The translations under genes and the position numbers were made by a program. DNA of 38,546 nt, taken from the NCBI GenBank assembly GCA_947476465.1, contig CANJQN010000043.1:1-38546 (forward strand), given 5' to 3'. Positions 32,522 to 38,546 of this stretch are shown in pieces. The number at the start of each line of letters is the position of its first letter. Position 1 is the stretch's first letter. Under the pieces are notes generated by a model that made no database searches, was not told where the DNA came from, and worked only from the letters and a program-made list of their open reading frames with translations. This DNA comes from Comamonadaceae bacterium. GTDB lineage: Bacteria; Pseudomonadota; Gammaproteobacteria; Burkholderiales; Burkholderiaceae_C.

Positions 32522-32659
32522 TACCATAAATTCATAAATATCCGAACTTTGTACTATGTTGGCTATTTTTATTATAAAAATCCACTTTTGAATAAAAGCT
32601 ACATACCCATGGAATGAAGGATACCGCGCGCACTTCGATTGCGTCGCGATAATTCTCGG
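32522..32659. other. AT-rich intergenic segment between hipB and the chromate transporter genes
   Basis: This segment is strikingly AT-rich compared with its flanks, with runs such as TATTTTTATTATAAAAA. It contains additional ATCC half-sites but no gene I can support. Such composition in a high-GC genome is typical of horizontally acquired control regions. Confidence 0.45.
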
Positions 32660-33259
32660 GTGACTCCCTCACCGCCCTCCGCGCAAGCTGACTTGCAAGA
32701 CACCACCCGCCCCCGCCCGCAGTCGTTATCGGATCTTTTCATCTCCTTCACCGTGCTTGCCCTGCAGGGCTTTGGCGGCGTGCTGGCAGTGGTGCAGCGG
32801 GAACTGGTGGAGCGCAAGCGCTGGATGACCCGCGAGGAGTTCGTCGAGGAATGGGCGGTCGCCCAGATCATGCCGGGGCCCAATGTGGTGAATCTGTCCC
32901 TGATGATCGGCCTGCGGTACTTCGGCTGGCGCGGTGCGTTGGCGGCGTTGGCAGGCATGCTTACCGTGCCGCTGCTGGTGGTTTTGCTGGTGGCCTTGGT
33001 GTATGCCCAGTTCGCCGGCCACCCGCAGGTGGCGGGTGCGCTGCGTGGCATGGGCGCCGTGGCGGCCGGGCTGGTGGCGGGGACCGGCCTGAAGATGCTC
33101 TCCACGTTGACCCGGCACCCCCTGGGCCTTGCGCTGGCCGGGGCGTTTGGCATTGCCACCTTCGCGGCCATCGCATGGCTGCGGCTGCCGCTGGCCCCGG
33201 TGCTGCTGGTGCTCGGCGGCGCCGCTTGCGCCTTGACGTGGCGGCGGATCAACGCATGA
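32660..33259 (+). CDS. chrA: Chromate transporter, N-terminal-type half protein
   Basis: This 199-residue membrane protein is of the short-chain CHR family. It has SDLFISFTVLALQGFGGVLA, QRELVERKRWMTREEFVEEW and AVAQIMPGPNVVNLSLMIG, the conserved FGG and PGPN motifs of ChrA. About five or six transmembrane helices are visible. GTG 32660 is chosen because no ATG precedes the conserved region; TTG 32639 is possible. The partner gene overlaps by ATGA. Two half-size proteins together form the transporter, which exports chromate using the proton gradient. Confidence 0.9.
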   Translation: MTPSPPSAQADLQDTTRPRPQSLSDLFISFTVLALQGFGGVLAVVQRELVERKRWMTREEFVEEWAVAQIMPGPNVVNLSLMIGLRYFGWRGALAALAGMLTVPLLVVLLVALVYAQFAGHPQVAGALRGMGAVAAGLVAGTGLKMLSTLTRHPLGLALAGAFGIATFAAIAWLRLPLAPVLLVLGGAACALTWRRINA

Positions 33260-33840
33260 CCGGCGCAACCATGGCACCCATCGACTGGTTGGCCTTTTTC
33301 ATGCATTTCCTGTCGCTGTCGCTGTTGTCCATCGGCGGCGCCATCACCACCGCGCCCGACATGCACCGCTACCTGGTCGGTCAGCAGCGCTGGTTGACGG
33401 ACACCGAGTTCACCAGCTCGATCGCGATCGCGCAGGCGGCGCCCGGCCCCAATGTGTTGTTCGTGGCCTTGCTGGGCTGGAACGTCGGGCTCAATGCGGC
33501 CGGCCTGCCCGGCGCGGCGCTCGGGCTGGTGCTGAGCACGGTGGGCATCATGCTGCCCAGCTCCACGCTGACCTACGTGGCCGCGAGCTGGGGTTATCGC
33601 AACCGGGAACGGCGCGCCGTGCGGGCGTTCCGCCAGGGCATGACGCCGATCGTGCTGGCGCTGCTGGTGGCGACCGGATGGTTGCTGGCCGCCGGCGGCG
33701 CCACCGACCCGGCGCAGTCGCCGCCTTGGCGGCTTTGGCTGATGAGCGTGGCCACCATGCTCATCGTCTGGCGCACCCGCTTGCACCTGCTGTGGCTGTT
33801 GGGCGCGGGCGCGCTGCTGGGCGCGCTCGGCTGGATTTGA
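33256..33840 (+). CDS. chrA: Chromate transporter, C-terminal-type half protein
   Basis: This 194-residue second half of the short-chain CHR pair has HFLSLSLLSIGGAITTAPDM, RYLVGQQRWLTDTEFTSSIA and IAQAAPGPNVLFVALLGW, again with the PGPN motif. Several transmembrane helices follow. The start overlaps the stop of the first half (ATGA), which keeps the two at equal levels, as expected for a heterodimer. It is convergent with rlmB. Confidence 0.9.
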   Translation: MTGATMAPIDWLAFFMHFLSLSLLSIGGAITTAPDMHRYLVGQQRWLTDTEFTSSIAIAQAAPGPNVLFVALLGWNVGLNAAGLPGAALGLVLSTVGIMLPSSTLTYVAASWGYRNRERRAVRAFRQGMTPIVLALLVATGWLLAAGGATDPAQSPPWRLWLMSVATMLIVWRTRLHLLWLLGAGALLGALGWI

Positions 33841-33858
33841 CCGGGGGCCGCGCGCCTC

Positions 33859-34593
33859 TCAGGTGCGCTGGCGCAGGGCCTCATACAGGCAGACGCCGCT
33901 GGCGACCGAGACATTGAGGCTCTCGACCGCGCCGTGCATCGGAATCGACACCAGTTCGTCGCAGGTCTTGCGCGTGAGCTGGCGCATGCCGGAGCCCTCG
34001 GCCCCCAGCACCAGCGCCACCGGGGCCTTGAGGTCCGCCTGGTAGAGCGTGCGCGGCGCGTCGCCAGATGTGCCGATGCACCAGATGCTGCGCTCCTTGA
34101 GTTCGCCCAGCGTGCGCGCCAGATTGGTCACCATGAAGTAGGGCACTGTCTCGGACGCGCCGCTGGCCACCTTGGCCACCGTGGCATTGAGGCCTACCGC
34201 GTGGTCCTTGGGCGCGATCACCGCGTGCGCGCCAGCGCCGTCGGCCACCCGCAGGCAGGCGCCCAGGTTGTGCGGATCGGTCACGCCATCGAGCACCAGC
34301 AGCAGCGGGGGATCGGTCAGGCCGTCGAGCAGGTCGTCCAGCGAATGGGCGATGGCCACCGGCTCGACCCGCGCGGCCACGCCCTGATGCCCTTGGGTGC
34401 CGGCCAGTTTCGCCACGCGCGGGCCGTCGGCCTCGACCAGCCGGACACCGGCCTCACGGGCGCGCTCCAGGAACTGCCGCATGCGGGCGTCGCGCCGGCC
34501 GGCGTCGAACACCACCTCGATCACCGATTGCGGCGCTGTCTTGAGACGCACGCCGACGGCGTGAAAACCAAAAAGAACTCTTGTTGCTGACAT
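33859..34593 (-). CDS. rlmB: 23S rRNA (guanosine-2'-O)-methyltransferase RlmB
   Basis: This 244-residue SpoU/TrmH-family enzyme of the SPOUT class methylates the 2'-O of G2251 in the peptidyl-transferase region of 23S rRNA. Motif 1 is DPHNLGACLRVADGAGAHAV (Asn109, Arg115), motif 2 is LVLGAEGSGM (195-203), and motif 3 is IPMHGAVESLNVSVASGV (217-234). The N-terminal substrate-binding domain starts MSATRVLFGFHAVGVRLKTA. Length and motifs are normal for RlmB. Confidence 0.96.
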   Translation of the reverse strand: MSATRVLFGFHAVGVRLKTAPQSVIEVVFDAGRRDARMRQFLERAREAGVRLVEADGPRVAKLAGTQGHQGVAARVEPVAIAHSLDDLLDGLTDPPLLLVLDGVTDPHNLGACLRVADGAGAHAVIAPKDHAVGLNATVAKVASGASETVPYFMVTNLARTLGELKERSIWCIGTSGDAPRTLYQADLKAPVALVLGAEGSGMRQLTRKTCDELVSIPMHGAVESLNVSVASGVCLYEALRQRT

Positions 34594-34681
34594 TGGCCCA
34601 ATTATCCGGCCCGGACATACCCGGTCCCCTGGGCATTTTCCGCAGACCTAGAATCGCGCACAAAACACGAAGGTGAACACC

Positions 34682-35023
34682 ATGGGATTACATCTTAGGT
34701 TCAACCTGGCACTGACAGCCCTTGCCAGCATGAGCTATGCCTTGCTCACGACCTACGGCCCGGCCCTGTCGGCACCGGCCAGCGCCATTGCCTTTATCGC
34801 CCTCTGGTGCGCGGGTCTGAACCTGCTGCTCGGCTGGCTGGTATTGGCGCCGCTGCGCGGCCTGCTGCAGGGCGCCGAGCGGATCAGCACCGGCCAGACA
34901 GACGCCCCCGACCTCCCCGACCGAGGCCCCGCCGAGATGGCCCGCCTGGGCACCTGCTTCAACCGGATGCGCCATAGCCTGGACAAGGCCATGCAAGTCA
35001 TCGCCATGGATTCGCGGCTATGA
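34682..35023 (+). CDS. Small two-helix membrane protein with a HAMP domain
   Basis: This 113-residue protein has two transmembrane segments (about residues 7-28 and 34-58). A HAMP linker follows, with LAPLRGLLQGAERISTGQTD and the conserved P--I/L---A--I--G and L---FN-M spacing ending in RHSLDKAMQVIAM. ATG 34682 is preferred over the in-frame GTG 34673 because GAAGG lies just upstream. It has no periplasmic sensor and no output domain. The stop overlaps the start of the cyclase-like gene (ATGA), so the two may work as a split membrane receptor. Confidence 0.85.
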   Translation: MGLHLRFNLALTALASMSYALLTTYGPALSAPASAIAFIALWCAGLNLLLGWLVLAPLRGLLQGAERISTGQTDAPDLPDRGPAEMARLGTCFNRMRHSLDKAMQVIAMDSRL

Positions 35024-35880
35024 ATTCCACGTTTGCCCAAGCCGAGGCCAGCTTCCTGATGGTCGAGCCTCGCCGGCCGCTGGCGTGCAGCATCCTGTTC
35101 GTAGATCTCGTCGGCGCCTCGCTGCGCCCCGACGACGAGCAGGTGCGCGACAAGCAGGCACTCAATGCGCGAATCGCCCTGGCTCTGCGAGGCACGCCCG
35201 CGCCGGCGCGGCTCGCGCTCGATGCCGGTGACGGCGTCGCCATCTGCTTCGCGCTGCCGGCCCAGGCGGCGCTGCGCGTTGCGCTGGGCCTGCAGCGCCT
35301 GCTGTGCGACGGGGCCCGGCCCTTGCAGGCGCGCATAGGGCTGCACTTCGGCCCGGTGCGGGTGGTGCCCGACGTGAACGAGCGGCCCAATGTGGTGGGC
35401 GACGGCATCAACGTCGCACGTCGCATCATGGATTTTGCGCAACCTGGCCAGCTGCTGGCGTCCGACGAATTTCGCCTCGCCACTGGCGTGAGCGATCAGG
35501 AGGCGGCCCACACGTTCCGGTTCCTCGGCCCCTTCGCGGACAAGCATGGCCGCCTGCACCAGGTGCATGCGGTGCGCTCGGCCGCCAAGGCGGCCGCTGC
35601 TCCCCGGTCGACAGCCTCGTCGGTGCATGTACCGGTACGCCGCATTCTCGGCGCGTCACGCCCCTTGTCGCGCGACCAGCTGGCGCGCCTGGAGAACATG
35701 CTGTGCCAGCGCATCGGCCCCATCGGCCAGTTGGTGCTGCGCCAGCAGGTGGCACAGGGGCTCGATTCCGAAGACCTGGTCGAAGCCCTCGCCCTGGAGA
35801 TCAGCATGCGGCCGCAGCGCGACGCCTTCCGCCGCGAAGCGCTGACCGAGCTGATGCCCGCGCCGATCAGCGCCTACTGA
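35020..35880 (+). CDS. Class III adenylate/guanylate cyclase-like protein with a helical C-terminal domain
   Basis: This soluble 286-residue protein has LFVDLVGAS (metal Asp29), LDAGDGVAICF (second Asp71) and VVGDGINVARRIM (transition-state Asn131 and Arg135), the class III cyclase order. The usual purine-specifying Lys before GD appears to be Leu, so nucleotide choice or activity is uncertain. Residues ~205-285 (SRDQLARLENMLCQRIGPIG, then QLVLRQQVAQGLDSEDLVEA) form a helical domain like one seen at the end of betaproteobacterial Ser/Thr kinases. It is translationally coupled to the HAMP protein. Confidence 0.85.
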   Translation: MNSTFAQAEASFLMVEPRRPLACSILFVDLVGASLRPDDEQVRDKQALNARIALALRGTPAPARLALDAGDGVAICFALPAQAALRVALGLQRLLCDGARPLQARIGLHFGPVRVVPDVNERPNVVGDGINVARRIMDFAQPGQLLASDEFRLATGVSDQEAAHTFRFLGPFADKHGRLHQVHAVRSAAKAAAAPRSTASSVHVPVRRILGASRPLSRDQLARLENMLCQRIGPIGQLVLRQQVAQGLDSEDLVEALALEISMRPQRDAFRREALTELMPAPISAY

Positions 35881-35887
35881 GTGGCGC

Positions 35888-36574
35888 TTACTGTGGCACC
35901 AGCGTCTCGACGAGCCTGCCGGCCTCGATGGTGATGCGCCGGTCGCAGCGCTGCGCAATGGCGTTGTCGTGCGTCACCAGCACCAGCGTCGTGCCCCGTT
36001 CGGCGTTGAGGTCGAACATCAGCTTCATGACCGACTCGCCCGTAGCGTAGTCCAGGCTGCCCGTGGGCTCATCTGCCAGCAGCACGGCGGGCTGCACCAC
36101 GAAAGCGCGGGCCAAAGCCACGCGCTGCTGCTCGCCCCCGGAAAGCACGCGCGGGTAATGCGACAGCCGCTGCGCCAGGCCGACCCGGCCCATCATCTCG
36201 GTGGCCACCTTGCGCGCGTCCCGGCGGCCCGCCAGCTCCAGCGGCAACATCACGTTTTCCAGGGCCGTGAGGTTGCCCAGCAGCTGAAAACTCTGGAACA
36301 CGAAACCCACCTTCTGCGCCCGCAGCCCGGCGCGGTCGTCCTCATCGATGTCGAACAGGTCCTGCCCAGCCAGCCGCACCGTCCCGCTGGTGGGCGTGTC
36401 CAGGCCGGCGATGATGGACAGCAGAGTGCTCTTGCCCGAGCCCGAGGCGCCGACGATGGCCACGGTCTCCCGCTCAGCCAGGGTGAAGTCGATATCACGG
36501 AGAATGTCGAGCGTGCCGGTCGAGTCGGTCACCGATTTGCAGACGTGCTCGACGGCGATGATGGGTTCAGACAT
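35888..36574 (-). CDS. ABC transporter ATP-binding protein (YbbA/LolD type)
   Basis: This 228-residue ATPase has Walker A GASGSGKST (42-50), Q-loop QSFQLLGNLTALENV, signature LSGGEQQRVALAR (144-156), Walker B VLLADEPTG and switch His in THD. It belongs to the MacB/LolD/YbbA group that powers periplasmic or lipoprotein export, with FtsX-like permeases as partners. No permease gene is in the window. It is divergent from the tesA-type gene, the same pairing as ybbA-tesA in E. coli; the two start codons share two bases. Confidence 0.93.
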   Translation of the reverse strand: MSEPIIAVEHVCKSVTDSTGTLDILRDIDFTLAERETVAIVGASGSGKSTLLSIIAGLDTPTSGTVRLAGQDLFDIDEDDRAGLRAQKVGFVFQSFQLLGNLTALENVMLPLELAGRRDARKVATEMMGRVGLAQRLSHYPRVLSGGEQQRVALARAFVVQPAVLLADEPTGSLDYATGESVMKLMFDLNAERGTTLVLVTHDNAIAQRCDRRITIEAGRLVETLVPQ

Positions 36575-37214
36575 GAATGGCTTGATTCTGGGTCGAAGAA
36601 TGGTCGTGCTGGCCGCACTGGCGGCTGCGCTTGCGCCCGCCATGGCGGCCATGCCGCTGGTACTGGTGGTGGGCGACTCGCTGAGTGCGGAGTATGGCCT
36701 CAAACGTGGCAGCGGCTGGGTGGCGCTGATGGAGCAGCGCATGGTCCAGGAGAAGGTCGCCGCGCGCGTGGTCAACGCCAGCATCAGCGGTGACACCACC
36801 TCGGGCGGGCGATCGCGCCTTCCCGCCCTGCTGCGCCAGCACCGACCTACCCACGTGGTCATCGAACTCGGCGGCAACGACGCCCTGCGCGGCCTGCCGC
36901 TGGAGATGACCGAGGCCAACCTGTCGGCCATGGCCGGGGCGGCCCGGGAAGCGGGCGCGAAGGTGCTGCTGGTGGGCGTGCAGGTGCCGCCCAATTACGG
37001 GCGCGAGTACGGGGAACGCTTCGCCAGCATGTACGACAAGGTGGCCGACCGCAACAAGACGGCGCTGGTGCCCTTCATCCTGAAAGGCGTGGCCGACGGA
37101 CCCGACGCCACTGGCCTGTTCCAGGCCGACCGCATCCACCCCAACGAACAGGCGCAACCGCTGCTGATGGCCAATGTCTGGCCGGCGCTCAAGAAACTGC
37201 TGGCCACCCAGTGA
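36573..37214 (+). CDS. tesA: Periplasmic SGNH esterase (thioesterase I/arylesterase, TesA family)
   Basis: This 213-residue exported lipolytic enzyme has a signal peptide (VVLAALAAALAPAMAAMP). The SGNH blocks are GDSLS with Ser36, SISGDTT with Gly73, GGND with Asn102, and DRIHPN with the catalytic Asp and His. It hydrolyses acyl-CoA, aryl and lysophospholipid esters in the periplasm. The first ATG (36573) overlaps the start of the divergent ATPase gene; ATG 36600 is an alternative that also keeps the signal peptide. It overlaps mnmH by GTGA. Confidence 0.93.
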   Translation: MNGLILGRRMVVLAALAAALAPAMAAMPLVLVVGDSLSAEYGLKRGSGWVALMEQRMVQEKVAARVVNASISGDTTSGGRSRLPALLRQHRPTHVVIELGGNDALRGLPLEMTEANLSAMAGAAREAGAKVLLVGVQVPPNYGREYGERFASMYDKVADRNKTALVPFILKGVADGPDATGLFQADRIHPNEQAQPLLMANVWPALKKLLATQ

Positions 37215-38287
37215 CGGTTCACGTGATCCCGGCCGCCCAGGCCATCGCCCAACTCGCGCAATTCGGCGCCTGCATCGACGCGCGCAGCCCGTCCGAGTAC
37301 GCCGAAGACCACCTGCCCGGCGCGATCAACTGGCCCTCGCTCAACGATGAAGAGCGCCACCTGATCGGCACGATCTACAAGCAGGTCAACCCGTTCGAGG
37401 CCAAGAAGCGCGGCGCGGGCATGGTGGCGGCTAACATCGCGCGCCACATCGAGCGCGAAGTGATCGGCAAGCCCAAAGGCTGGCAACCTCTGTTGTACTG
37501 CTGGCGCGGCGGCAAGCGCAGCGGTTCGCTGGCGCTGGTACTTGACCAGATCGGCTTTCGCGTGCACCTGGTCGAGGGGGGCTACAAGGCCTTTCGCGCC
37601 GAGGTGCTGGCGCAGCTGCCGGCGATTGCCATGCGCCTGCGCTATCAGGTGGTGTGCGGTCCCACCGGATCCGGCAAGACGCGGTTGCTGCACGCCTTGA
37701 CGGCGCGCGGCGCCCAGGTGCTCGACCTCGAAGAACTGGCCAACCATCGCAGCTCGGTGCTGGGCCTGGTGCCCGGCCAGGTCCAGCCGACGCAAAAGCG
37801 CTTCGATACGCTGGTGTGGCAGGCATTGCGTGAGTTCGACCCCGCGCGACCCGTGTTCATCGAGAGCGAGAGCAAGAAAGTCGGCAATGTGGCGGTGCCC
37901 GAATCACTGATCTCCGCCATGCGCGCCAGCCCCTGCGTCCATCTGCAACTGAGCGACGACGAACGCGTGGCCCTGCTGCTGGAAGACTACGACTGGTTCG
38001 TGCGCGACCCTGATTTTTTCTGCCAGCGCCTAGCGGCCCTGACCGAGCTGCGCGGCAAGGCGGTCGTCGACGGGTGGCAGCAGCGCGTTCGTGGCGGCCA
38101 CACGCCGGAGGTGGTGCGCGAGCTGCTGGTGAGCCACTACGACCCGACGTACGCGGCGTCGATCCGGCGCAATTTCAGCGAGTGGAACTCGGCTCGCATC
38201 GCCGTGCCGCGCGATCGCACCATGGCGGCGATGGATCAAGCGGCGGTGGAGTTGATGGACGCACTAGACATATCGGTCGCCGCCTGA
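37211..38287 (+). CDS. mnmH: tRNA 2-selenouridine/geranyl-2-thiouridine synthase
   Basis: This 358-residue SelU/YbbB protein joins a rhodanese domain (CIDARSPSEYAEDHLPGAIN, active Cys97 in LLYCWRGGKRSGS) to a P-loop domain (Walker A GPTGSGKT, 150-157). It replaces sulfur by selenium, through a geranylated intermediate, at the wobble U34 of Lys, Glu and Gln tRNAs. The start is GTG, overlapping the tesA stop. The gene set ybbA-tesA-ybbB here resembles that in E. coli. No selD is visible in the window. Confidence 0.95.
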   Translation: MTVHVIPAAQAIAQLAQFGACIDARSPSEYAEDHLPGAINWPSLNDEERHLIGTIYKQVNPFEAKKRGAGMVAANIARHIEREVIGKPKGWQPLLYCWRGGKRSGSLALVLDQIGFRVHLVEGGYKAFRAEVLAQLPAIAMRLRYQVVCGPTGSGKTRLLHALTARGAQVLDLEELANHRSSVLGLVPGQVQPTQKRFDTLVWQALREFDPARPVFIESESKKVGNVAVPESLISAMRASPCVHLQLSDDERVALLLEDYDWFVRDPDFFCQRLAALTELRGKAVVDGWQQRVRGGHTPEVVRELLVSHYDPTYAASIRRNFSEWNSARIAVPRDRTMAAMDQAAVELMDALDISVAA

Positions 38288-38320
38288 CACGGGCCATCGC
38301 TCCGCTTGGCCACGGTCTGG

Positions 38321-38340
38321 ATTCCCGCCTTCGCGGGAAT
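38321..38340. repeat. Dispersed palindromic repeat element
   Basis: ATTCCCGC, the spacer CTTC and GCGGGAAT form a perfect 8-bp hairpin. This short palindrome, usually with a flanking TGACG, occurs between genes in many betaproteobacteria. It lies just after mnmH and could form an RNA stem there, but there is no T-tract. Confidence 0.7.
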
Positions 38341-38352
38341 GACGATCTGTTT

Positions 38353-38435
38353 GTCATCCCCGCGAAGGCGCACTGGTGTCCGGAATAGATTCAAGTAGTC
38401 GTCATCCCCGCGCAGGCGCACTGGTGTCCGGAATA
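38353..38435. repeat. Two tandem 35-bp direct repeats
   Basis: 38353-38387 and 38401-38435 both read GTCATCCCCGCG, A or C, AGGCGCACTGGTG, TCCGGAATA, with a single mismatch. They are separated by 13 bp. The CCCGCGAAGG core relates them to the palindromic element 13 bp upstream. Confidence 0.9.
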
Positions 38436-38491
38436 AATTGATCGGGTGATACAAAGACAAAGGGGCGGCCTCGGTGGAATTTCCGTTCGCC

Positions 38492-38544
38492 CTGAGCCTG
38501 TCGAAGGGCATGCGAGTGCAAGTGCGAGGCTTCGACAGGCTCAG
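38492..38544. repeat. 15-bp inverted repeat (dispersed CTGAGCCTGTCGAAG element)
   Basis: CTGAGCCTGTCGAAG (38492-38506) and CTTCGACAGGCTCAG (38530-38544) are exact reverse complements 23 bp apart. This motif is a widespread intergenic REP-like element in proteobacteria. The window ends two bases later, so the element may continue. Confidence 0.85.
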
Positions 38545-38546
38545 CC

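Noticed and set aside
32599..33786. A 395-codon minus-strand frame opposite the chromate transporter genes
   Set aside because: Pro/Arg/Gln-rich shadow; the plus strand encodes conserved membrane proteins with PGPN motifs.
38353..38435. Possible CRISPR array
   Set aside because: Only two repeats with a 13-bp gap and no cas genes; the unit matches dispersed intergenic repeats.

Overview
The window looks like chromosome of a high-GC betaproteobacterium, order Burkholderiales and probably Comamonadaceae-like. The evidence is the gene order pepA-holC beside lptF-lptG, the several stand-alone tripartite-tricarboxylate (Bug/TctC) binding proteins, the chrA half-gene pair, and the dispersed palindromic repeats at the right end. 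The assignment is made by eye; no database search was possible.

Layout. (1) 1-2331 is accessory DNA beside the 3' end of a tRNA-Ser(GGA) gene: the start of a DUF4347-type surface protein, an IS5-type transposase relic, a Bug protein and an SDR dehydrogenase. (2) 2423-11973 is mostly core: a receiver-domain relic, a branched-chain amino-acid-type binding protein, pepA-holC-small ORF, divergent lptF-lptG-CbiX, a CysB-like regulator with a methionine-type aminotransferase, and a Tat-exported Rieske-like protein with an altered cluster ligand. (3) 12227-29837 is a catabolic island of less GC-rich, irregularly mixed genes. It holds a TauD/TfdA dioxygenase, two Bug proteins, an Fe-ADH-family protein, a LeuC/LeuD-type hydro-lyase, two intact and one decayed ICL/PEP-mutase-family lyases, a MmgE/PrpD dehydratase, an FAD dehydrogenase, an acyl-CoA dehydrogenase-like protein, one intact SDR plus an SDR relic, and three closely related LysR regulators. 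(4) 29839-32659 is a decayed segment (IS630 relic, broken membrane-protein gene, tandem terminators) plus a hipBA toxin-antitoxin operon with an AT-rich promoter/operator zone. (5) 32660-38287 returns to core-like genes: a two-gene chromate transporter, rlmB, a HAMP protein coupled to a class III cyclase-like protein, a LolD/YbbA ATPase divergent from tesA, and mnmH. (6) 38321-38546 is repeat-rich intergenic DNA.

Working hypothesis for the island. Bug proteins capture an organic acid. A dioxygenase, SDR, alcohol dehydrogenase, FAD dehydrogenase and acyl-CoA dehydrogenase-like protein modify it. PrpD-like dehydration, LeuCD-like hydration and ICL/PEPM-like cleavage would then form a dehydrate, rehydrate and split sequence comparable in logic to the methylcitrate cycle or dimethylmaleate degradation. 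Three LysR paralogues could each control one sub-block. The substrate is unknown. Several enzymes (Fe-ADH, acyl-CoA dehydrogenase, both lyases) carry changes at textbook catalytic positions, so their chemistry may differ from their family labels. Relics of three IS families lie at block junctions, which suggests assembly by repeated transposition and deletion.
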